The notes under the pieces: model-generated
Told to the model about the DNA's origin: nothing
Databases searched by the model: none
What the model saw: the letters and a program-made list of their open reading frames with translations, nothing else
Made by a program: the position numbers and the translations under genes
Origin: JBGTLA01 sp041744375
GTDB lineage: Bacteria; Actinomycetota; Acidimicrobiia; Spongiisociales; ZC4RG35
Reading direction: 5' to 3'
Assembly (NCBI GenBank): GCA_041744375.1
Contig: JBGTLA010000175.1
Coordinates: 1-10,166 of the forward strand
DNA: 10,166 nucleotides
Part shown: one piece after another, positions 1 through 5,773 of the stretch
Layout of the letters: every line of letters starts with the position of its first letter
Numbering within the stretch: position 1 is the first letter of the stretch

Positions 1-137
1 ACGAAGTCGAGGAATACGAGTTCCTTGAGTGGGAGGCCGGGCCGGTCAGCCAACTGGGCGACGACGGTCGTTACCGCCTGCCAGAAGGCAGGGAGCGTCT
101 TCCCCTGATGTGGTCTGTTCTGGCTACCAAGACATAG
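1..137 (+). CDS. 3' end of a gene entering from the left (possible SAM methyltransferase tail)
   Basis: The frame starting at base 3 is open from the window edge to a TAG at 135-137, giving about 44 residues that read like the end of a real protein: acidic/aromatic (EVEEYEFLEWEAG), then GRYRLPEGRERLPLMWSVLA and a short basic tail. An RxPLMxS-x-A ending is common at the last beta strand of class I SAM-dependent methyltransferases, so that is the best guess, but no SAM-binding motif lies inside the window. The overlapping ORF in the next frame (29-223) is Arg/Gly-rich and looks like a shadow. The coding call is moderate and the function weak. Confidence 0.5.
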   Translation, partial: EVEEYEFLEWEAGPVSQLGDDGRYRLPEGRERLPLMWSVLATKT

Positions 138-301
138 GCGAGACGGGTGATCATCGGGAGGCTTCCGGCCGCTTCCTCCCAGACCGCCACAACCGTGGCG
201 GCTCCAACCCAATCGACATGTGAGATATGGGGTCGCTGAATGAGTGGCCTGTCGGGTAGTGCCGTTTGCAGCTTGAATAGCTCGGAGATCGAGCGCGGTC
301 A
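138..301. other. Intergenic gap with two hairpins between converging genes
   Basis: No credible ORF is seen here. Two inverted repeats lie in tandem: GGGAGG (156-161) with CCTCCC (175-180), and a perfect 7-bp stem CCGCCAC/GTGGCGG (184-190 and 195-201) with an AACC loop. Because the left gene and the regulator converge here, these may end transcription from one or both sides. Neither is followed by a T-run. Confidence 0.4.
184..201. terminator. Stem-loop, possible bidirectional terminator
   Basis: CCGCCAC, loop AACC, GTGGCGG form a perfect 7-bp GC-rich stem about 50 bases after the stop at 137 and about 100 bases beyond the 3' end of the regulator at 302. There is no U-tract, as is usual for many actinobacterial terminators, so function is inferred from position only. 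Confidence 0.35.
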
Positions 302-1444
302 TCAGGGGGGAGCGGGGATTGGTCCTCCTCGAAGGGGCTTGCCTTCGACCGTGCGCTTCTCGTTGTCTCGAACCCGGGGCTCGTAATGGGAGAAGAAGAT
401 CTTGCCGACCAGGTCGCGGCGGCTACGGACTCCTGTCTTTTCGAACACGCTCTTCAGGTGCTCTTGGACGGTGTGGGCAGAAATGAACAGGCTGTCGGCG
501 ATGTCTCTGGTGGCGTGTCCTTGGAGGACGAGGCGCGTCACTTCTTGTTCTCGGTCGGTCAGCTGGTAGGCCGCCATCAGGAGGGGAGCGATGCGAGCGG
601 GATGGGCCGCCTCGACGATCACGGCTACCCGGCGCGACCCGTCGGACATCAGGGTTGCTCCGTGCAGGACGATCCAGCGGCCGCCCTTGGATAGGACCCG
701 AGCAAAGGCGATGTCGCCGGGTGTGTCGGCACCGGAGGCGCTGCGTTTGGCCTGGCCGGCCACGGAGAGCACCGCGGGCGGTAGCTGCCCGCTCTGTTCT
801 CCGCCGGGGAGTTCGTGGAGCCACCGTTCGACTCCTGGGGTAGCGGACTCGAGGCCCCAGTCCTCGCCGAGAATCAGCAGGCCGGGGGCCTCGGGGCCCT
901 CGGGGTCGGTGGCCTCGCCCATCAACAATCCGCGACGGGCACCGGCGGCGAGATGCGGCGAGATCGCCCGAACGAAAGCCAGGTCGTCGGAATCGAACAG
1001 CGGCCGGTCCGGCTCCCTATACAGCCCGAGCGCTCCCCAAACCTCACCCGTCGCGGTCCGCAGCGCCGCGACCATCTCCTGATCACCCCCATAAGGGACC
1101 ATTGCTTGCTCGTAGCGGGGACTGCGGCTCGGGTCGCCCCCGGTGGCTTCATGCAAAGTAGCCACGCCTGCTTCCGACCGAGCGACATCAGCCATCTTGT
1201 TGAAGTCATCTTCGTAGTACTCCATGGCAAGCCACTCATGGGGGATCTCGGGCAGACCCTCTTGGAAATGGCTGGTTACCAGCAGCGATGCCGGGTCGAG
1301 GGTGAACCAGCAGGGAGCGAGAAAATGGGGCACCGCCGTGGCGATGGGTTCTGTGCATTCCCGCCAGAAAGTCGCGAGGTCGAGGCCGGCACCGGCCAAC
1401 TCGACAATCCGCCGATGCGCTCCCTCCTTTGCGTACTGGCCCAT
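302..1444 (-). CDS. LuxR-family transcriptional regulator (GAF/PAS-like sensor plus HTH)
   Basis: This is a DNA-binding regulator of about 380 residues. The C-terminal LuxR helix-turn-helix spans about residues 295-349, beginning LTDREQEV and containing IADSLFISAHTVQEHLKSVF and a KTGVRSR turn, all typical of the family. The N-terminal half resembles a GAF domain (GALGLYREPDRPLFDSDDL, then a helix at about 150-165). It is followed by a PAS-like strand (LLILGEDWGLESATPGVERW), an arrangement common in actinobacterial LuxR proteins with unknown ligands. There is no response-regulator receiver domain. The frame is open to an upstream ATG at 1540, but ATG 1444 is preferred: TACGAT lies six bases before it, which suits a leaderless transcript, and it leaves about 110 bp for control of the divergent operon starting at 1555. 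It probably regulates that operon and itself. Confidence 0.92.
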   Translation of the reverse strand: MGQYAKEGAHRRIVELAGAGLDLATFWRECTEPIATAVPHFLAPCWFTLDPASLLVTSHFQEGLPEIPHEWLAMEYYEDDFNKMADVARSEAGVATLHEATGGDPSRSPRYEQAMVPYGGDQEMVAALRTATGEVWGALGLYREPDRPLFDSDDLAFVRAISPHLAAGARRGLLMGEATDPEGPEAPGLLILGEDWGLESATPGVERWLHELPGGEQSGQLPPAVLSVAGQAKRSASGADTPGDIAFARVLSKGGRWIVLHGATLMSDGSRRVAVIVEAAHPARIAPLLMAAYQLTDREQEVTRLVLQGHATRDIADSLFISAHTVQEHLKSVFEKTGVRSRRDLVGKIFFSHYEPRVRDNEKRTVEGKPLRGGPIPAPP

Positions 1445-1450
1445 GACGGC

Positions 1451-1456
1451 ATCGTA
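1451..1456 (-). promoter_or_regulatory. -10 element of a leaderless promoter for the LuxR regulator
   Basis: On the minus strand TACGAT is followed by six bases (GCCGTC) and then ATG, so transcription would begin at or next to the start codon. A weak -35 (TTTCCA) lies 17 bases upstream. No Shine-Dalgarno is close to this ATG. The geometry is the same as at 7332, 7868, 9540 and 9600. Confidence 0.5.
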
Positions 1457-1481
1457 CGGTCCTGGAGGTCTGCTGGAAATA

Positions 1482-1507
1482 CCAACTTTGTGGGATAGGC
1501 ATGTTGG
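1482..1507. promoter_or_regulatory. Candidate operator: CCAAC...GTTGG inverted repeat
   Basis: CCAAC (1482-1486) and GTTGG (1503-1507) are inverted and centred 21 bp apart, about two helical turns, in the divergent control region. This could seat a dimeric regulator such as the adjacent LuxR protein. The half-sites are short, so chance cannot be excluded. Nearby, TAGGTT (1519-1524) is a possible -10 for the rightward operon, and GGTTCC/GGAGCC (1521-1526 and 1531-1536) could fold in its leader. Confidence 0.25.
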
Positions 1508-1554
1508 GCCCGCGATCGTAGGTTCCGAACGGAGCCTCAACGAAGGAACTACCC

Positions 1555-1842
1555 ATGCCCGTACTGCGGATCGAACACTCCATTGCCGATTTCGAAGCCT
1601 GGAAACACGCCTTCGACAGTGACCCCTTGGGGCGCAAGCAGTCGGGAGTCACCCGCTACCAGATCTGGCGATCGATCGAGCCGGCCGGTCACGTGATGAT
1701 CGACCTCGAGTTCACGGGGGCGGAAGATGCTCGGTCCATGCGAGAGAGGCTGCAGGAGCTGTGGACTCACGCCCACGGGCGAGGACTGATCGGCGACCAG
1801 CAGGTGTGGCTCTTCGAGGACTACGAGGCCGGGAGCTACTGA
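1555..1842 (+). CDS. Small dimeric alpha/beta-barrel-like protein (ABM-like)
   Basis: This is a 95-residue protein, first of three coupled genes. It opens with a beta strand (PVLRIEHSI), then an amphipathic stretch DFEAWKHAFDSDPLGRKQSGV, a strand with RYQIWRSIEP, a further strand HVMIDLEF and a helix ARSMRERLQELW. This strand-helix-strand-strand-helix order and length fit the dimeric alpha/beta-barrel fold of antibiotic-biosynthesis monooxygenase-like and related small proteins. No catalytic residues can be assigned, so the activity is unknown. AAGGA (1543-1547) lies seven bases before the ATG. Its TGA overlaps the next gene's ATG as TGATG. Confidence 0.88.
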   Translation: MPVLRIEHSIADFEAWKHAFDSDPLGRKQSGVTRYQIWRSIEPAGHVMIDLEFTGAEDARSMRERLQELWTHAHGRGLIGDQQVWLFEDYEAGSY

Positions 1843-2216
1843 TGGCCACGATTCGAGCCGGCCAGGGGATGGCGGGGCCGCTGGCCACGACCCCCGAGGA
1901 GCTGGAGGCGTTGCTTGAGGACGCCTTCATCGTCAAGGACGCCGCAGCCGCAGCAGAGCTGTTCGAAGAAGCGGCCTTATTGGTCGACGGGTGCGCCCCC
2001 TCCGAGGCGAGGGGGAGGCCTGCCATCGCCCGGGCGATTGCCTCCGTCTGGGACCACTGGGCGTATGTCGCCGGTTCCAGCCACGTGTTCCAGGCGGGTG
2101 ATCTCGCCGTCAGTCTCGGCCCGAACGTCAACGTCCTGCGCCGCCGACCCGACGGCGTATGGAGATTGGCCATCGCCATGTTGAGAAACGACGACCAGGA
2201 GGAAATACATGAATGA
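1842..2216 (+). CDS. SnoaL/NTF2-like protein
   Basis: This is a 124-residue protein with the pattern of the NTF2-like (SnoaL / DUF4440-type) cone fold. An N-terminal helix (ELEALLEDAFIVKDAAAAAELF) is followed by a strand (AALLVDG), a helix with GRPAIARAIASVW, and strands around VFQAGDLAVSLGPN, VNVLRRRPDG and VWRLAIAMLR. The fold serves polyketide cyclases, isomerases and many binding proteins; the substrate is unknown. The start is taken at ATG 1842, which overlaps the previous stop (TGATG) with GGGAG six bases upstream; the longer frame from 1761 would run back through the preceding gene. The end overlaps the cupin start by eight bases. It is probably translationally coupled on both sides. 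Confidence 0.88.
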   Translation: MATIRAGQGMAGPLATTPEELEALLEDAFIVKDAAAAAELFEEAALLVDGCAPSEARGRPAIARAIASVWDHWAYVAGSSHVFQAGDLAVSLGPNVNVLRRRPDGVWRLAIAMLRNDDQEEIHE

Positions 2217-2712
2217 CTCAGCGAACAATGCCACCGGCCCACGTCTCATCGGACCGGCCGACGGCGAGATCATGGGTGCGGCCGGTCGGCAAGACCGCTT
2301 CATGATCGACAGCCGCGACACCGATGGGCGGTTCTCGATGGTCGAACACACCCTCGGGCCCCGAGTCCTCGCCGCCCCCATGCATCGTCACACCCGAGAG
2401 GACGAGTACACCTTCGTTCTCGAAGGGCGGGTAGGGGCAATACTCGGAGGTCACGAGGCTTACGCCGAGCCCGGCGATCTGCTCTTCAAACCAAGGGGCG
2501 AATGGCACACATTCTGGAATGCCGGCGACACGCCGGCCCGGATGCTCGAAATCATCTCCTCCGGCGGCCTCGAGGAGCTGTTTCGCCAACTCGACTCGCT
2601 CCCAGACTGGCCAGAACCAGAGGCGCTGACGGAGATGGCGGCCCGGTTCGGCTGCAGCCTTGACTTCGAGGCGACCCTGCCGGTAGCGGAACGGCACGGT
2701 TTGGAGTTCTAG
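2209..2712 (+). CDS. Cupin-domain protein
   Basis: This is a 167-residue single-domain cupin. Both conserved motifs are complete. Motif 1 has H59-x-H61-(x4)-E66-(x6)-G73. Motif 2 has G89-(x5)-P95-x-G97-(x2)-H100-(x3)-N104. The metal ligands H59, H61, E66 and H100 are all present, so it can be a metal-binding dioxygenase, isomerase or hydrolase, or a small-molecule binder. The C-terminal 60 residues are helical (GLEELFRQLDSLPDWPEPEALTEMAARFG), as in quercetinase-like stand-alone cupins. A strong AGGAGG lies upstream, inside the end of the SnoaL-like gene, and the two genes overlap by eight bases. It is the last gene of the operon divergent from the LuxR regulator. Confidence 0.93.
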   Translation: MNDSANNATGPRLIGPADGEIMGAAGRQDRFMIDSRDTDGRFSMVEHTLGPRVLAAPMHRHTREDEYTFVLEGRVGAILGGHEAYAEPGDLLFKPRGEWHTFWNAGDTPARMLEIISSGGLEELFRQLDSLPDWPEPEALTEMAARFGCSLDFEATLPVAERHGLEF

Positions 2713-2922
2713 AACGAGCACACCTCGTGACTGCAGCATCGACCGCCCGCCCGCAGAAAGTCACACGCCCCCGCCGAGAAGCATCAACTGAAAGGTGGCT
2801 CTGGCGGCATACGCCCGATACCGGCGGATACATGGTTCGGCGCCGATCGCCGGGGGCAACTCGGCGTGGGTGGCGCTCTTGGAGTAGATTCGCCTCCGGA
2901 CCGACCAGTGGAGGAAAGACCA
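2713..2922. other. Intergenic gap: repeat copy, weak hairpin and promoter candidate
   Basis: No gene is supported here. The gap holds one copy of a 17-bp repeat (2789-2805), a weak hairpin CGGCG/CGCCG (2838-2842 and 2848-2852) that may end the cupin operon, and TAGATT (2885-2890), a possible -10 for the lipoprotein gene with a leader of about 26 bases. Confidence 0.4.
2789..2805 (+). repeat. 17-bp direct repeat, copy 1
   Basis: TGAAAGGTGGCTCTGGC here is identical to 7299-7315 and in the same orientation. With the flanking bases, 19 of 20 match (AACTGAAAGG against AAGTGAAAGG). Both copies lie in non-coding DNA upstream of a gene. A 17-bp exact match within 10 kb is unlikely by chance. The surrounding sequence differs between copies. 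Confidence 0.6.
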
Positions 2923-3474
2923 GTGTCATTCACGCGGAACAACAATCCGACGTCGAAAACCCTGCTCCTCCTCACCGCGGTGGTCGCGATGCTCCTTGCA
3001 GCTTGCGGAGCCGGCGATGGAGGAGATGCACCTTTGGGCGATGGGAACGGGCCCGCGAGCAACGATGAGAGTCGATCCAGCGGGGAAGGCGGTGTGAGTC
3101 AGCATGGATTCGTCACTGTGGACGGCACCACCTTCAACTTCTCCTTCGATTCACCAGGACGTTGCGGGGTAGCGGTCGAGGAGGGCAAAATCGCCGCGCA
3201 GGGATTGCTCGTCGACGACCCGACCCGCCAAGTCGTGTTCACCTACGGGTTGCCAGGAGACACACCCGACGGCCGCCCCCACATGCAGATCGTCCTCTAC
3301 GACGATAACGGTGAGCAACTCTGGTACTCCCTCGTCGGGTACGGAGGTGATGACGTGGGCTCGATCAGCAGCCTCGCCAAGAGTGGCAACACGGTCACGA
3401 TGAGCGGTCAACTCAGCTCCGTCGCCGACCAGAGCCTCGGTGATTTCACCGCCGAAGCAACCTGCGACCAGTAA
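2923..3474 (+). CDS. Secreted lipoprotein, small beta-rich domain
   Basis: This is a 183-residue exported lipoprotein. It starts at GTG 2923 with GGAGGA (2910-2915) seven bases upstream; the frame is open further back, but only this start gives a good signal peptide. Residues 1-28 hold basic R5 and K12, a hydrophobic run LLLLTAVVAMLLAA and lipobox LAAC with C28 as the lipidated cysteine. A Gly/Ser/Asp-rich linker (about 29-60) leads to a beta-rich domain. That domain has one Cys near its start (GRCGVAVEEG) and one at the extreme C-terminus (EATCDQ), probably a disulfide. The layout recalls the mycobacterial 19-kDa antigen LpqH type, but the resemblance is architectural only. Function is unknown. 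Confidence 0.88.
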   Translation: MSFTRNNNPTSKTLLLLTAVVAMLLAACGAGDGGDAPLGDGNGPASNDESRSSGEGGVSQHGFVTVDGTTFNFSFDSPGRCGVAVEEGKIAAQGLLVDDPTRQVVFTYGLPGDTPDGRPHMQIVLYDDNGEQLWYSLVGYGGDDVGSISSLAKSGNTVTMSGQLSSVADQSLGDFTAEATCDQ

Positions 3475-3551
3475 GTCGTCGGGTTTTCACCATCCGTACT
3501 CAAGTTTGAGCCGTCGGCTCCCCCTCGGTATCGACTCAGATGGGTGGCGCG
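3475..3551. terminator. Overlapping hairpins between lipoprotein and mazF remnant
   Basis: CTCAA/TTGAG (3499-3503 and 3506-3510) and GAGCC/GGCTC (3508-3512 and 3516-3520) share bases, so only one can form at a time. The converging positions of the lipoprotein gene and the toxin remnant suggest a termination region. The stems are only five pairs each. Confidence 0.25.
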
Positions 3552-3863
3552 TCAGCAGTCGGCCATTGCGGAGAGGGTTCGACAGATCTCCTGGCGAGGA
3601 AACGGCAGTGAACCGATTCGCGAGGTCAGGAAGGTCTGGCGGATCGACTGGAGTTTGTCGAACGATGCGGCGCATGGAGTTTCGACACCGTGTTTCTGGT
3701 CGAGAGGGATCTCGGTGGGGATGCCACGAAGGTTGCGGGTGACGGGCGCCGCCAGTATCCAGTTGAGTGCCGGGACTGCCTCCAATTAGGTCACGACCAG
3801 GACCGGGCGTCGTTTGTCTTCGGCTTCGGCCCACCAGATGTCTCCCTGTTGTGGTTTCACCAT
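3552..3863 (-). pseudogene. mazF: MazF/PemK-type toxin, disrupted by an in-frame stop
   Basis: Reading the minus strand from ATG 3863 gives MVKPQQGDIWWAEAEDKRR, then PVLVVT, an in-frame TAA (3786-3788), and then an uninterrupted rest in the same frame. The second part carries LNWILAAPVTRNLRGIPTEI, a CAASFDKLQSI segment, TSRIG and a final RTLSAMADC before TGA at 3552. These are the signature parts of MazF/PemK endoribonuclease toxins: the GDIWWA opening, the RRPVLVV strand and the APVTRxxRGIPTE core. The full length, about 103 codons, is normal for the family. The stop falls where the family usually has an Arg after VVxT. A TTG follows it, but restart would lose the first strands. It is very probably non-functional. 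Confidence 0.85.
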
Positions 3864-4012
3864 GGCTCGTCGGCGATCATCTGCACGGTCGCCCCGTCTG
3901 CTCATGCCAAGTCGTCGCTGGTCTGGGGATGATCGGTGTAGCCGGCGATGATCGCTTCGGCGGTGCGGCGGCGCCGAGCGTCGAGGCGCCTGTCGTCCCG
4001 TAGGTTTCTACC
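3857..4012 (-). pseudogene. MazE-like antitoxin remnant (C-terminal part, with a nonsense codon)
   Basis: Directly upstream of the toxin on the minus strand, one frame reads DARRRRTAEAIIAGYTDHPQ, TSDDLA, TGA (3902-3904), ADGATVQMIADEPW, TGA (3857-3859). The pattern RRRxxAEAIxxGYxxxPQTxxELAWA...EPW is the usual C-terminal toxin-binding tail of actinobacterial antitoxins paired with MazF. The internal TGA stands where Trp (TGG) is expected, a single-base change. The final stop overlaps the toxin ATG (CCATGGTGA), as in intact pairs. Upstream of about 4012 the frame hits a stop and no ribbon-helix-helix or AbrB-like N-terminus is recognisable in any frame, so the DNA-binding half is lost. Confidence 0.75.
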
Positions 4013-4075
4013 TCATCTGAGGCGAGGCGAGAGTTTGGGTGTTTGGCTTGGTCGGGGGTGGGTAGAGGACGGAGC

Positions 4076-4621
4076 ATGTGGTGGAGGGGTCAAGGCGCGG
4101 CTTCGAATCGGTGGTGTGGCTCTCGGGAGGCGCAAGCCCTTACAAGGATCGGGGGCGCGGTGGTCCTTGCGGTGTTGATGAAGACGGTCGGGGCATGTCA
4201 GGACGATCGGACTACCGTCATCACGGGCCAGTCCGGCATAGACGATGGCATCGCCAGCCCCCACACCCCGGACACCGCTTCGCCTCGCCCCGATGCGCCC
4301 CCCGCCGCGATTGACGGCGGGCAGGCGGGGGCCAACGGCGACCTGCAGACCCGTTTGGACGTCTACGACGCCGTCATCGAAGCCTCCGAAGTCCCCCCTG
4401 AGGTAGCGGCAGCGTGGAGCGGCCTGTACGCCGATACCTCGGCCCACTTCGACGTGGCGGGGGACGGGGGTGGCGTTGTTGGCATGGACGTTGATGACCT
4501 GGCGGAGCCGATCGAGCGTTTCCAGGAGATCCTGGAAGAAACCAACGTAGAGCGAGGCGTCGTCGAGCAATGGGACATACTGAGGGCCGAGCTGGAACAG
4601 GCAATTGCTAACGAGCCGTGA
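4076..4621 (+). CDS. Putative lipoprotein of unknown function
   Basis: The protein is 181 residues from ATG 4076, chosen because GAGGA (4065-4069) lies six bases before it; a TTG at 4043 in the same frame has no such site. After about 23 polar residues comes a hydrophobic run (IGGAVVLAVLM) and then KTVGAC, a lipobox-like VGAC with Cys at about 41. A Lys inside the usual lipobox approach is atypical, so export is plausible but unsure. A Pro/Asp/Thr-rich linker (about 55-85) leads to an acidic, helical C-terminal domain (LQTRLDVYDAVIEASEVPPE, then VVEQWDILRAELEQAIANEP). I do not recognise the family. It stands alone, between the toxin remnant and the converging ferritin-like gene. Confidence 0.72.
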   Translation: MWWRGQGAASNRWCGSREAQALTRIGGAVVLAVLMKTVGACQDDRTTVITGQSGIDDGIASPHTPDTASPRPDAPPAAIDGGQAGANGDLQTRLDVYDAVIEASEVPPEVAAAWSGLYADTSAHFDVAGDGGGVVGMDVDDLAEPIERFQEILEETNVERGVVEQWDILRAELEQAIANEP

Positions 4622-4762
4622 GTGGGACGGTCTGAGCATTTTCCCAACGGCACACGGTCCGCGCCTGTTCGCAGGGACGATCTACTCCGTAGAGGTTGTT
4701 GACGATCACCCCCATTGGCCGGATGGTCGACCGCTCGACGCGTCCGACGGGCTCTGGCACCA

Positions 4763-4775
4763 GGGGCTTGGCCCC
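4763..4775 (-). terminator. Short GC hairpin past the ferritin-like gene
   Basis: GGGGC (4763-4767), loop TTG, GCCCC (4771-4775), about 13 bases beyond the 3' end of the ferritin-like gene and inside the 166-bp gap between converging genes. No U-tract follows on either strand. The rest of the gap (4622-4762) shows nothing recognisable. Confidence 0.35.
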
Positions 4776-4787
4776 CGGGTTCGTGCA

Positions 4788-5399
4788 CTATTCTTTCGGT
4801 GCTTTCCCGATCATGTCGTCTCTGGCCTGTTCGGCTCGGGACGCGCCGATGGCCGTGGTTACGTCCTTCTGCTCCTCGGGCGGGGGAAGTACTGCCGGCA
4901 TACCCAAAGACTCGATCCACAGCTCCCGGGCCCAGCCCATCGTGTGGTACAGATGCTCATCTTCTTCTTCTTCCACCTGGTCGTAGGCATCCTGAAGGAC
5001 CGAAGCCAACTGCCCGGTGGCCTTTTCTGCCACCTTTCCTATCAGCTCCCAGTTGGCATGATCCTTTGTCTCGGCGTCGACGACCGCCTCGGCCGCGACG
5101 AGCTGGGCCGCTGCTGGCTCTCCCGCCTCCAAGGCCATCTCCATCGACTGGACTAGAGCCTGACCCTTAAAACGGACAACCTCCCGCCCGGGAGTCTCCG
5201 CCTCGGTATCCAGATCCAGTTCGCTGAACACCTGCGTGACGATCCGGACATGGTTCTCGGTCTCATCCAAATACTTTTCCCACTCCTCACGGAGTTCATC
5301 ATTGACGGCACAACGGATTGCAGTCTGATAAACCTGCACACCACCGATCTCCGTCTCGAGCGCTTGATACAACAGCTCTTCGACTTGGGCACTGTCCAC
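4788..5399 (-). CDS. Ferritin-like domain protein
   Basis: This is a 203-residue, strongly helical, acidic protein with the look of a ferritin-like four-helix bundle (DUF892/YciF-like or bacterioferritin-related). Helix 1 carries E15-x-E17-IGGVQVYQ. Helix 2 carries EEWEKYLDETENHVRI, with E46 and H50 as candidate metal ligands. Helix 3 carries AVVDAETKDHANWELIGKVA. Helix 4 carries QVEEEEDEHLYHTMGWAREL, with an E-x-x-H-like cluster. The acidic/His pairs suggest a di-iron centre. The tail ESLGMPAVLPPPEE is distinctive. The likely role is iron or oxidative-stress handling, inferred from the fold. The start is GTG 5399 with GGGAGA about seven bases upstream. Its promoter region resembles a stress-sigma site. 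Confidence 0.85.
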   Translation of the reverse strand: MDSAQVEELLYQALETEIGGVQVYQTAIRCAVNDELREEWEKYLDETENHVRIVTQVFSELDLDTEAETPGREVVRFKGQALVQSMEMALEAGEPAAAQLVAAEAVVDAETKDHANWELIGKVAEKATGQLASVLQDAYDQVEEEEDEHLYHTMGWARELWIESLGMPAVLPPPEEQKDVTTAIGASRAEQARDDMIGKAPKE

Positions 5400-5456
5400 G
5401 ATCTTCTCCCATCTCGAACCCCATCCGCTTCAATCTGAGGAGCGGCTCGGCCTTAC

Positions 5457-5481
5457 CTACCCAAACCCACGCAGCTCAAAC
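5457..5481 (-). promoter_or_regulatory. Candidate SigB/SigF-type stress promoter for the ferritin-like gene
   Basis: On the minus strand GTTT (5481-5478) is followed by a 15-base spacer (5477-5463) and GGGTAG (5462-5457). This fits the actinobacterial SigB/SigF consensus GTTT-N14-18-GGGTA. Transcription would begin near 5450, leaving a leader of about 50 bases that includes the Shine-Dalgarno. The match is by eye only. Confidence 0.45.
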
Positions 5482-5641
5482 GCGGGTTGGTCCGGGACAG
5501 CAGGCAACACGACTCGCACAGGGATAGGCCGGTGACTCGATGGCGATGGAGCCGAATGGGCACCCTGCGTGGGACTGCCCTCGCCACTCCGGTGACTGGG
5601 AATGTGGGCCTGGGATCTGGTCACGTTCGAGGGCTCGCCGA

Positions 5642-5692
5642 CGAGAGGCGGGCATGGTCGGCGACCCATTGCCGACTCGGTCCCCCCTCTCG
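5642..5692. ncRNA. Nested hairpin, possible structured leader or terminator
   Basis: CGAGAGG (5642-5648) pairs perfectly with CCTCTCG (5686-5692), enclosing a second perfect stem GTCGGC (5657-5662) with GCCGAC (5671-5676). GGG (5650-5652) can also pair with CCC (5682-5684). A second GCCGAC at 5637-5642 can compete for the same GTCGGC, giving two mutually exclusive folds. No coding frame explains the symmetry. The strand of any transcript is unknown. Confidence 0.35.
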
Positions 5693-5773
5693 CCCGTTGT
5701 CCCGCCGTGTGACGAGGCGTTTGTTCCTCAGTGGAAGGGGTAACTCCGGCCGAAGAATCACGGAAAGGGGGCT

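Noticed and set aside
815..1498. Open frame of 227 codons on the plus strand
   Set aside because: It lies antisense within the LuxR gene, whose domains are clear. Its translation has no recognisable domain and odd composition.
1445..1540. Upstream extension of the LuxR regulator to ATG 1540
   Set aside because: It would leave only 14 bp to the divergent gene, removing space for promoters, and the added 32 residues look unlike the family. ATG 1444 has a well-placed -10.
302..2712. Part of a polyketide biosynthetic cluster
   Set aside because: SnoaL-like, ABM-like and cupin folds occur in such clusters, but there is no synthase, acyl carrier protein or other tailoring enzyme in the window.
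3857..3904. TGA read as Trp (recoding), which would rescue the antitoxin
   Set aside because: TGA is the normal stop of several intact genes here, with overlapping starts that depend on it, and the toxin carries TAA, which such recoding would not rescue.
4605..5156. Open frame of 183 codons on the plus strand past the lipoprotein-like gene
   Set aside because: Most of it is antisense to the ferritin-like gene, and it has no good start signal or domain.
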